Assembly: GCA_024710825.1 (NCBI GenBank)
Contig: JANJUA010000045.1
Location: forward strand, 1 to 6,697
Length of the DNA stretch: 6,697 bases
From: Solirubrobacteraceae bacterium
Lineage (GTDB): Bacteria > Actinomycetota > Thermoleophilia > Solirubrobacterales > Solirubrobacteraceae
Reading direction: 5' to 3'
A model generated the notes under the pieces. The model searched no databases. It was not told where the DNA came from and saw nothing but the letters and a program-made list of their open reading frames with translations. Both the position numbers and the translations under genes were made by a program. Shown here in pieces: positions 1-5,763 of the stretch (positions within the stretch are counted from its first letter, which is position 1; every line of letters starts with the position of its first letter).

Positions 1-243
1 GAGCGCGCGATCGTCACGGCCCGAGCGCCGGGCGTCGCCGACGCGATCGCCACACGCGTATGCGAGGCGGTGGCGCGGCTGCGCGACACCGACCTCTACA
101 AGGCGCCGGGCGTCGGCGAGACCATCACCTGGGCGCGCGCGCTGACCGCCGTCGACGACCTCGACGCCACCCTGGGAGCGGCGCTGAAGGTCCGCGAGGA
201 CATCGACCGCGTGCGCGCGCTGGGGCTGCTCGACGGCAGCTGA
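1..243 (+). CDS. MoxR/CoxD-family AAA+ ATPase, C-terminal fragment (5' end outside window)
   Basis: The first 80 codons in frame 1 run to a TGA at 241-243; the start lies left of the window. The readable protein carries the signature of the helical lid domain of MoxR-type ATPases, DLYKAPGVGETITWARAL (residues 31-48 of the fragment), followed by LKVREDIDRVRALGLL, which resembles the end of CoxD-type members. The Walker A and B motifs would be upstream and are not visible. Family members act as ATP-driven chaperones, usually with a von Willebrand A-domain partner (CoxE), and CoxD takes part in building the metal centre of CO dehydrogenase-like molybdenum hydroxylases. A CoxD-like role is inferred from the tail only; a general MoxR ATPase is the alternative. 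It converges on the MerR gene with 18 bases between the stop codons. Confidence 0.75.
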   Translation, partial: ERAIVTARAPGVADAIATRVCEAVARLRDTDLYKAPGVGETITWARALTAVDDLDATLGAALKVREDIDRVRALGLLDGS

Positions 244-254
244 CGCGGCCGCGA

Positions 255-275
255 GGCGCCCTCAACCACGGCGCC
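255..275. terminator. possible weak bidirectional hairpin between convergent genes
   Basis: Two copies of the self-complementary hexamer GGCGCC (255-260 and 270-275) flank a 9-base loop that contains the MerR stop codon. A 6-base GC stem could form on either transcript and might end both converging genes. There is no T-tract, and such hexamers are frequent in DNA this rich in GC, so support is thin. Confidence 0.2.
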
Positions 276-966
276 GGGCCATCTCCTCGCCGAACGCGCG
301 CTCGACCTCGCGCGTCATGACCTGCTGGAAGCCGGCGAGCAGCGCCTCGGAGGCGAGCGGCCGCAGGCGCTCGACCGCGGCGGCCGCCTGCGCCCAGTGC
401 TCCGGGGTGTCGCCGCCCTGCTCCAGCGGGCGGAGGACCTCCTCGCGGAAGAGGCGCACGAACGCCTCGGCGACGGCCTGCGAGCTGCGGTTGATCTCCT
501 CGAGGACGGTGAGCGCGCGGTCGACGGAGACGCCGAGCGCGACGACCTCTTCGCCGGCCCGCAACAGCGACGGGCTCGGCACCTCCCAGCGGTCGTCTCC
601 CAGCGCCACCACGAGGCCCAGCGCCTCGGCCCGTGCGACGGCCTCGGAACCGAGGCGCTCCTCCAGCTCGCGGCGGTCGAGGTGCTCCGGCTCCTCGTCG
701 GCGAACGGGGAGAGCACGCTGCGGGTGAAGCCGAGGACCTCGCGACCGTGCTCGAGCAGGCGGCCGATCGCGTTGAGGTTGAAGCCCTCCGCCTGCAGCT
801 CGCGGATGAGCTCGAGCCGAGCGACGTGCTCGGGGCCGTAGTAGCCGGTCCGCGCGCGCACCTCGGGCGGCGGCAGCAGCCCGCGCGACTGGTGCGCGCG
901 GATGTTGCGGACGGTGACGCCGGTGCTCCGGGCCAGCTCGTCGATCGTGAGCTCCTCCGTGCTCAT
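262..966 (-). CDS. MerR-family transcriptional regulator
   Basis: This encodes 234 residues. The N-terminal winged-helix domain is clear: helix-turn-helix at about residues 6-24 (LTIDELARSTGVTVRNIR), then RGLLPPP (28-34), the wing with GYYGPEHVARL (41-51) and the helix IRELQAEGFNLNAIGRLLE (54-72). Residues 75-234 form an alpha-helical C-terminal region that I do not recognise as a known ligand domain. The protein has no cysteine at all, so it is not a thiol-based metal or redox sensor of the MerR/SoxR kind; a small organic ligand is more likely. The ATG at 964-966 places the HTH at the normal position; an in-frame GTG lies two codons upstream (970-972). Only a weak G-rich stretch precedes it. 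The gene is divergent from the 1039 amidohydrolase with 72 bases between starts, a layout that often means it controls that gene and itself. Confidence 0.9.
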   Translation of the reverse strand: MSTEELTIDELARSTGVTVRNIRAHQSRGLLPPPEVRARTGYYGPEHVARLELIRELQAEGFNLNAIGRLLEHGREVLGFTRSVLSPFADEEPEHLDRRELEERLGSEAVARAEALGLVVALGDDRWEVPSPSLLRAGEEVVALGVSVDRALTVLEEINRSSQAVAEAFVRLFREEVLRPLEQGGDTPEHWAQAAAAVERLRPLASEALLAGFQQVMTREVERAFGEEMARRRG

Positions 967-1000
967 GGGCACCCGCACCCTACCCGCGCCCCTGCGAGGC

Positions 1001-1028
1001 TTGACTTTGCCGTCGGCCGCATTAATCT
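1001..1028 (+). promoter_or_regulatory. predicted sigma70-type promoter for the amidohydrolase operon
   Basis: TTGACT (1001-1006) matches five of six bases of the -35 consensus. After 16 bases comes TAATCT (1023-1028), which fits the TAnnnT form of actinobacterial -10 boxes. Transcription should start near 1034-1036, only 3-5 bases before the ATG at 1039, and no Shine-Dalgarno sequence is present, so the transcript would be leaderless or nearly so. The 16-base spacer is normal, not the stretched 19-20 bases of classical MerR-activated promoters, which argues for repression or other control at this site. Confidence 0.5.
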
Positions 1029-1045
1029 GGTCAGTTGTATGACCA
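1028..1045. promoter_or_regulatory. inverted repeat (likely operator) across the start codon
   Basis: TGGTCA (1028-1033) and TGACCA (1040-1045) form a perfect 6-base dyad with a 6-base centre. It begins at the last base of the -10 box and runs over the predicted transcription start and the ATG at 1039, so a bound protein would block initiation. Bases 1035-1045 (TTGTATGACCA) also fit TNGTNNNACNA, the usual core for FadR-type GntR repressors; such a regulator is encoded at 3619-4338. The divergent MerR protein is the other candidate. In RNA the dyad could also form a small hairpin masking the start. Confidence 0.45.
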
Positions 1046-2481
1046 CTCCGCCGCGGACGTACCTCACCCACCTGGACTGGGCCCTCACCGCCGACGCCGA
1101 CGATCGCTGCCTGCGCGACGCGACGCTCGTGGTGGAGGGCGACCGCATCGTCGCCATCGGCGCCTCCGACGACGTGCTGGCCGCGCACCCGCCGGGCGAG
1201 GGCGACACCGTCCGCGACGGGCGTCGCCTCGGCGTCACGCCCGGCTTCGTCGACACGCACGTCCATCTCTCCGAGACGCTGTCGCGGGCGGTCTTCCCCG
1301 ACAACCTCGCCACGCGGGCGTGGGTCTTCCACTGGGCCAAGCCGTTCTACGCCCACGTCGGCGAAGCCGACGAGGCGACGAGCGTCCTGCTCGGGACCAC
1401 CGAGATGCTGCGCCACGGCACCACCTGCTTCCTCGACATGGGCGCGCAGAACGACCCGGGCGTCACCGCCCGGGCGGCAGGACAGACCGGCATCCGGGGC
1501 ATCACCGGCCGCCACGCCGCCGACAACAAGCCCGCCGAGCTGCCGGCGGGCTGGTCGCCCGAGATGGTCGACCACCACTTCTTCCCCGACCACGAGACGG
1601 CGCTCGAGGTGCTCGAGCAGTGCGTCCGCGACTGGAACGGCTACGCCGACGGCCGCATCCGCTGCTGGGTGAACATCGAGGGCAAGGAGCCCTGCACCCT
1701 GGAGCTCCACGTCGGCGCCCGCGCCCTCGCGGAGCGCCTCGGCGTCGGAACGACCTACCACATCGCCTCGAACATCGAGGAGTCTCAGATCTCCGAGCGC
1801 CGGTACGGGCGCTGGCCGGTGACGCGCATCTGCGAGCACGACGGACTCGGCTCGAACCTCGTGCTCGCCCACGCGGTCGCCGTCGACGACCACGAGGTGG
1901 GGCTGCTCGCCCAGCACGACACGAGCGTGGCGTTCTGCCCGTCGACCTCGCTGAAGCTCGCGAAGGGGGCCGCCTGCATCGGCAAGTACCCGGAGATGCT
2001 CGACGCGGGCGTGACCGTCGGGCTCGGCACCGACGGCGTCTCCGCCGCCGGGAACATGAACCTCATGCGCCAGCTCTACCTCGTCGCCGGGCTGTTCAAG
2101 GACGCCCGCCTCGACGCGGACCTGGTCGGAGCGCGCAAGGCGCTGCGGATGGCGACCATCGAGGGGGCGCGGGCGCTCGGCTGGGACGACGAGATCGGCT
2201 CGCTCGAGCCCGGCAAGAAGGCGGACTTCGTCCTCTTCGACCTCGACCACTTCGAGTGGATCCCCTTCCACGACCCGCTCCAGGCGCTCGTCTGGTCGGT
2301 CTCGAGCGCGAGCATCGCCGAGACGTGGGTCGACGGCCGACGGCTCTACTTCGACGGGCGCGTGGCCACGGTCGACGAGCCGGCGCTGCACGTCGAGGCG
2401 CGCGAGCGCGCGGCCGCGATCGTCGAGCGGGCGGGGCTCACGCGCGCCGACGTGCCGGTCACGACCGCGCTCTATGAGTAG
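1039..2481 (+). CDS. ATZ/TRZ-type amidohydrolase (TrzN/AtzA/guanine deaminase-like)
   Basis: This 480-residue cytoplasmic metal-dependent hydrolase belongs to the amidohydrolase superfamily. A small N-terminal beta domain (residues 7-66) leads into the TIM barrel. Visible metal ligands are H74 and H76 (GFVDTHVHL), H241 (TTYHIAS), H278 (LVLAHAV) and D332 (LGTDG). Other family marks are HGTTCFLDMG (126-135), CPSTSLKLAKG (300-310) and the C-terminal GSLEPGKKADFVLFDLD. Relatives remove amino, chloro or alkylamino groups from purines, 5'-methylthioadenosine or s-triazines. Two usual substrate-site residues differ: the Glu three residues after the barrel His in TrzN/AtzA is Ser244, and the Asn of the common PxSNxKL motif is Ser304. 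The substrate is therefore open. The ATG at 1039 is preceded by a promoter and an in-frame Cys codon, with no ribosome site. It overlaps the next gene by 8 bases, which indicates an operon. Confidence 0.88.
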   Translation: MTTPPRTYLTHLDWALTADADDRCLRDATLVVEGDRIVAIGASDDVLAAHPPGEGDTVRDGRRLGVTPGFVDTHVHLSETLSRAVFPDNLATRAWVFHWAKPFYAHVGEADEATSVLLGTTEMLRHGTTCFLDMGAQNDPGVTARAAGQTGIRGITGRHAADNKPAELPAGWSPEMVDHHFFPDHETALEVLEQCVRDWNGYADGRIRCWVNIEGKEPCTLELHVGARALAERLGVGTTYHIASNIEESQISERRYGRWPVTRICEHDGLGSNLVLAHAVAVDDHEVGLLAQHDTSVAFCPSTSLKLAKGAACIGKYPEMLDAGVTVGLGTDGVSAAGNMNLMRQLYLVAGLFKDARLDADLVGARKALRMATIEGARALGWDDEIGSLEPGKKADFVLFDLDHFEWIPFHDPLQALVWSVSSASIAETWVDGRRLYFDGRVATVDEPALHVEARERAAAIVERAGLTRADVPVTTALYE

Positions 2482-3607
2482 CGGGAGCCCGTTGGCGGGC
2501 GTCGCGCTCCCCGACCGCCGGGGGGCGTGGGACGTCACCGTGGAAGGCGGCCGCGTGACCTCCGTCGAGCCGGCGGCGGGACCGCCGTCCGGGCTCCTCG
2601 CGCTGCCCGCCTTCCACGAGCCGCACGTGCACGCCGACCGCGCGTTCGCGCCGATCCCCCATCCGCCGCGCGACCTGCACGACGCGATCGCGATGGCCGA
2701 CGACCTGCGCGAGCGCTCCACGGCCGAGGACGTCGGCGACCGCGCCCGCCGCCTGTTCGAGCGCTCGGCCGCCCACGGCGCGACGCGCCTGCGCACCCAC
2801 GTCGACCACTCGCCCATGGACGGCGGCGTGCGCGACCGCCGCGCCGTGCGGGCCGCCGCCGCCGAGCTCGGGGACCGCCTCAGCGTCGAGATCGTGGCGT
2901 TCGCGTCGCGCGAGCTCGACCCCGTCGCCGCCGAGAGCCGCGCCGCGCTCGCCGCCGCGCTGGAGGACGGCGCGGACGTCCTCGGCGCCTTCGTCGCCCT
3001 GAGCCCCGATCCGCGCGCGTCGCTCGACGCGCTGCTCGACCTCGCGCTCGCCACCGGCGCGCCCGTCGACGTCCACCTCGACGAGCACTGCGACGCCGAC
3101 GCCTCGCTGCTCGAGCACCTCGCCGAAGCCACGCTGGCGCGCGGGCTCGAGGGCAGCGTCGCCGCGGGCCACTGCTGCGCGCTGGCGACGCTCGACCCCG
3201 ACCGCGCCGGGCGCGTCGTGGAGAAGGTGGCGGCCGCCGGCCTCACGATCATCGCGCTGCCGGCCCTGAACCTCTACCTCCAGGGCCGGCGGACAGGCGC
3301 CACCCCCACGGTCCGCGGCATCACGCTCGTCCACGAGCTGCTCGCGGCCCGCGTCCCCGTCCGCTTCGGCTCCGACAACGTGCGCGACCCGTTCTACCCG
3401 TACGGCGACGCCGATCCGCTCGAGGCCGCCTGGCTGGCGAGCGTCGCCGCGCACGTCGACGATCGCGCCGTGCTGCTCGCGGGGATCTGCGGTGGACGGA
3501 CGGCGATCGCGCCGGGCGACGCGGGCGCGATCGTCACGCTCCCGGCCACGTCGGTGCAGGACGCGCTCGCCCGCCGGCCCACGCGCCGGACCGTCACGCG
3601 CGCCTAG
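2474..3607 (+). CDS. cytosine deaminase (CodA/AtzC)-like amidohydrolase
   Basis: This encodes 377 residues, about 50 fewer than E. coli CodA (427). Motifs follow CodA order: HEPHVHADRAF (48-58; metal ligands H51, H53), RTHVD (107-111), VHLDEHCD (200-207; H201 metal, E204 the likely proton shuttle), AGHCCAL (231-237; H233), NLYLQGR (266-272) and FGSDNVRDPFYPYG (298-311; D301 metal). The enzyme should hydrolyse an exocyclic or ring C-N bond of a nitrogen heterocycle. CodA has Asp-Asp where this protein has D301-N302; the second Asp contacts the base in CodA, so cytosine may not be the substrate, and AtzC-like or other subgroups are equally possible. The start ATG lies inside the end of the upstream amidohydrolase gene (8-base overlap) without a clear ribosome site, which suggests translational coupling and a shared pathway. 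The beta domain that usually follows the barrel is short. Confidence 0.82.
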   Translation: MSSGSPLAGVALPDRRGAWDVTVEGGRVTSVEPAAGPPSGLLALPAFHEPHVHADRAFAPIPHPPRDLHDAIAMADDLRERSTAEDVGDRARRLFERSAAHGATRLRTHVDHSPMDGGVRDRRAVRAAAAELGDRLSVEIVAFASRELDPVAAESRAALAAALEDGADVLGAFVALSPDPRASLDALLDLALATGAPVDVHLDEHCDADASLLEHLAEATLARGLEGSVAAGHCCALATLDPDRAGRVVEKVAAAGLTIIALPALNLYLQGRRTGATPTVRGITLVHELLAARVPVRFGSDNVRDPFYPYGDADPLEAAWLASVAAHVDDRAVLLAGICGGRTAIAPGDAGAIVTLPATSVQDALARRPTRRTVTRA

Positions 3608-3630
3608 CGCTCAGGCGCTCAGGCGCTCAG
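3607..3630. repeat. three tandem copies of an 8-base unit at a convergent gene junction
   Basis: GCGCTCAG occurs three times head to tail (3607-3614, 3615-3622, 3623-3630). The first copy starts on the last base of the CodA-like stop codon (TAG, 3605-3607). The second contains the GntR stop (TCA on the plus strand, 3619-3621). The third codes for the last residues of the GntR protein. The unit also allows small hairpins (for example AGCGC-TCAG-GCGCT at 3606-3619), but there is no T-tract, so a terminator role is uncertain. Confidence 0.85.
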
Positions 3631-4338
3631 CATCACCTCGTGCACGGAGGCGATGTGCGCCCTCGTCGCCTCCCGCGCCGCCGCGCCGTCGCCACGCTCG
3701 ATCGCCTCGAGGATCGCCGCGTGCTCGCGCGCGGACGACTGCCCGCGATCGGGCGGCTTGAAGAACACCGCCCGCGACTCGGCCAGGTGGTGGTGCAGCT
3801 CCGCCAGCAGGTTGTGCAGCAGATCGCTGCCCGAGGCGACCGCGACGGCGAGGTGGAACCGGAGGTCGAGCACCGCGAGCAGCTCGGCCCGGCCCTTCTC
3901 CGAGGCGGCGACGAACGCCGCGTGCGCCTCCCGGATCGCCTCGAGATCCTTGGGGCTGCGGTGCTCGGCCGCCTCCTCCCCGGCGAGCTCGTCGAGCGCC
4001 GCCCGCACGCGCAGCAGCTCCAGCACCTCGCCGCGGTTGCTCTTCATCCAGCGGCTGAGGTCGCGCGACGCGCGCTGCGACGGGTCGACGACCATCGTGC
4101 CCGCGCCGTGCCTGACCTCCACCAGGCCGACCGCCTCCAGGCCGCGGATGGCCTCTCGCACGCTGACGCGGCTGACGCCGAACATCTCCGACAGCTCGCG
4201 CTCGGACGGCAGCCGGTCCCCGGGCTGGTAGTCGCCGCGGCCGATCGCCTGCTCGAGCTGGTCACGTACCTGATGGGAGCGCGGGACGAGCTTCAGACGG
4301 GAGAAGGCCGGCTTTGCCGTGCGCGTACGAGGGGTCAC
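3619..4338 (-). CDS. GntR-family transcriptional regulator, FadR subfamily with FCD domain
   Basis: This encodes 239 residues. The N-terminal winged helix spans about residues 17-85, with the typical PGDRLPSERELSEMFGVSRV (39-58), SVREAIRGLEAVGLVEVRHG and GTMVV. An all-helical FCD ligand domain follows (about 104-232). The four residues that hold a metal in many FCD proteins are visible: D158 and H162 (DLRFHLAV), H206 (REHAAILEAIERGD) and H228 (AHIASV). Such proteins are usually repressors released by an organic acid or another small metabolite that binds near the metal. The start is a GTG at 4336-4338; the frame is closed by TGA at 4366-4368 and no ribosome site is seen, so the message may be leaderless. 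It follows the hydantoinase gene on the same strand after 66 bases holding a hairpin and an inverted repeat. It probably controls the amidohydrolase genes around it and itself, by position only. Confidence 0.93.
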   Translation of the reverse strand: MTPRTRTAKPAFSRLKLVPRSHQVRDQLEQAIGRGDYQPGDRLPSERELSEMFGVSRVSVREAIRGLEAVGLVEVRHGAGTMVVDPSQRASRDLSRWMKSNRGEVLELLRVRAALDELAGEEAAEHRSPKDLEAIREAHAAFVAASEKGRAELLAVLDLRFHLAVAVASGSDLLHNLLAELHHHLAESRAVFFKPPDRGQSSAREHAAILEAIERGDGAAAREATRAHIASVHEVMLSA

Positions 4339-4342
4339 GCCA

Positions 4343-4368
4343 TGAGCATGGCAGACCCGACATGCTCA
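4343..4368. promoter_or_regulatory. long inverted repeat just upstream of the GntR start (possible operator)
   Basis: TGAGCATG (4343-4350) and CATGCTCA (4361-4368) are perfect 8-base arms around a 10-base centre, ending 4 bases before the GTG start of the GntR gene. A symmetrical site at this place fits autoregulation. Its arms do not match the dyad at 1028-1045, so the two sites need not bind the same protein. I could not find a convincing promoter for this gene within the gap. Confidence 0.45.
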
Positions 4369-4378
4369 CAAGGACTTG

Positions 4379-4399
4379 AGCGTCGACTCCCTCGACGCT
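4379..4399 (-). terminator. hairpin after the hydantoinase gene
   Basis: AGCGTCGA (4379-4386) and TCGACGCT (4392-4399) form a perfect 8-base stem with a 5-base loop. On the minus-strand transcript it begins 5 bases after the hydantoinase TAG (4405-4407). The following bases read CAAGTCCTTG and have no clear T-run, so it could be a weak intrinsic terminator, an RNA-end stabiliser or an attenuator separating the hydantoinase operon from the GntR gene downstream. Confidence 0.45.
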
Positions 4400-4404
4400 G
4401 GCGC

Positions 4405-5763
4405 CTAGGCCGGAACCTCGGACGGGCGCGTGACGCAGCGGCCCGCGCCCGCGGCCTCGGGATCGACGGCGCCGTCCTCGAAGACGACGCGGCCCCGGGC
4501 CACGGTGAGGACCGGCCAGCCCTTGAGCTTCATGCCCTCGTAGATGCAGGTGCCCTTGCCCTCGTGGACGACCTCGCGCTCGGTCTCCAGGTCGACGAGC
4601 ACCATGTCCGCGTCGGCGCCCGGGCGCAGCTCGCCCTTGCGCGGGTGCAGTCCGAAGCGCTTGGCGGGGCCGAGCGAGTTCATCTCGACCAGCTTGGACA
4701 GCGGCAGGCCGCGACGCTGCACGCCCTCCGTGATCATCAGCGGCAGCTCCCAGGGGAACGAGACGGCCCCCGGCTTCTCCTTCCAGAGGTCCTTGCCCTC
4801 CTTCGGGAAGAACGGGACGTGATCGGAGCCGATCGTGCCGATCTGGTCGGAGAAGATCGCCTCCCACAGGCCCTCGACCTCGGTGCGGTCGCGCAGCGGC
4901 GGCGAGATCTTCGCGCGCATGTCGAGATCCTCGTCGTAGCAGGAGCGCGTGAGGTAGTGGGGGCACGTCTCGACCGTCACGTCCACCCCGCGGGCGCGGG
5001 CGAGCGCCGCCAGCGGCGGCGCGCCGGCGGCCGTCGTGTGGAGCACGTACAGCGGGCAGCCGGTCTGCTCGGCGAGGAAGATCATGCGCTGGACGGTCTC
5101 CACCTCGCAGAACGCGGGCCGCGACTCGGTGTAGGCGCCGAGGTCCTGGCGGCCGGTGGCGATCAGCTCCTGCTTCAGCCACACCGCGATGCCCGTGTTC
5201 TCGCAGTGCACGGACACGATGCCGCCGGAGATCGCCGCCGCGGCGCGCATCGTCGCGTAGACCCAGCCGTCGTTGGCGGGCACGATCCCGACGGGGTTGC
5301 CGTGCTCGTAGCCGAAGTAGAGCTTGAACGAGCGCACGCCCGTCGCCTCCACGATCCGCGGGATCTCGTGGATGTGCTCCTCGCGCTGGATGCCGAAGTG
5401 GAAGCCGAAGTCGACGTGGACGTTCTCCTCGCCGACCGCCCGGCGGTCCTCGTAGAACGGGAGGTACGACGCCTCCAGGTTGCGGATGTACAGCAGGACC
5501 GTCGTGATGCCGCCGCTGGCCGCCGCGGCGGTCTGGTCGCGCATGTCCTCGTCGTACGGGTAGTTGACGCCGAGATGGCAGTGCGGGTCGATGACGCCGG
5601 GCAGCAGCGCGCGGCCGTCGGCGTCGATCTCGCGCGTGCCCGCGGGAAGCGCCGCGTCGGCGCCGATCGCGGCGACGCGCCCGTCGGAGACCGCGACGCC
5701 GCCGTGGAACTCGCCGACGTGGCTGACGACGCGGGCGTTGCGGATGACCAGGTCGGCCTTCAT
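4405..5763 (-). CDS. D-hydantoinase / dihydropyrimidinase family amidohydrolase
   Basis: This 452-residue cytoplasmic enzyme is close to the usual 450-480 of the family. It should open a cyclic amide ring such as a dihydropyrimidine or hydantoin. All six metal-site residues are in place: H61 and H63 (DPHCHLG), the lysine that becomes carboxylated, K147 (RSFKLYFGY), H186 (SVHCEN), H242 (VLHTTAAGA) and D314 (IGSDHVPF). Further family marks are SGGITTV (83-89), ETCPHYL (265-271), NSLGPAKRFGLHPRKGEL and GADADMVLVDL near the C-terminus. Dihydroorotase and allantoinase are related alternatives; the overall pattern favours hydantoinase, with the substrate unknown. The ATG at 5761-5763 overlaps the stop of the DpaA-like gene (ATGA), so translation is probably coupled. 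A good ribosome site precedes it. Confidence 0.92.
   Translation of the reverse strand: MKADLVIRNARVVSHVGEFHGGVAVSDGRVAAIGADAALPAGTREIDADGRALLPGVIDPHCHLGVNYPYDEDMRDQTAAAASGGITTVLLYIRNLEASYLPFYEDRRAVGEENVHVDFGFHFGIQREEHIHEIPRIVEATGVRSFKLYFGYEHGNPVGIVPANDGWVYATMRAAAAISGGIVSVHCENTGIAVWLKQELIATGRQDLGAYTESRPAFCEVETVQRMIFLAEQTGCPLYVLHTTAAGAPPLAALARARGVDVTVETCPHYLTRSCYDEDLDMRAKISPPLRDRTEVEGLWEAIFSDQIGTIGSDHVPFFPKEGKDLWKEKPGAVSFPWELPLMITEGVQRRGLPLSKLVEMNSLGPAKRFGLHPRKGELRPGADADMVLVDLETEREVVHEGKGTCIYEGMKLKGWPVLTVARGRVVFEDGAVDPEAAGAGRCVTRPSEVPA

Noticed and set aside
397..1038. Plus-strand open frame antisense to MerR and in frame with the amidohydrolase
   Set aside because: It would add over 200 residues without family similarity ahead of a normal N-terminus, and the promoter at 1001-1028 lies inside it.
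2456..2467. Short palindrome CGGTC-AC-GACCG seven bases before the second amidohydrolase start
   Set aside because: It lies inside the coding end of the upstream gene, has 5-base arms made mostly of G and C, and such dyads arise easily by chance in this composition. An operator here would not fit the coupled operon.
967..3252. Minus-strand open frame continuing upstream of the MerR start, antisense to the amidohydrolases
   Set aside because: Only the part after the ATG at 966 resembles a protein family. The rest is antisense to two genes with complete active sites.
4259..4271. TGGT-N5-ACCT motif resembling a GntR half-site pair
   Set aside because: It is within the GntR coding sequence, in codons of the conserved N-terminal helix, and does not fit the 3-base spacing of the family core.
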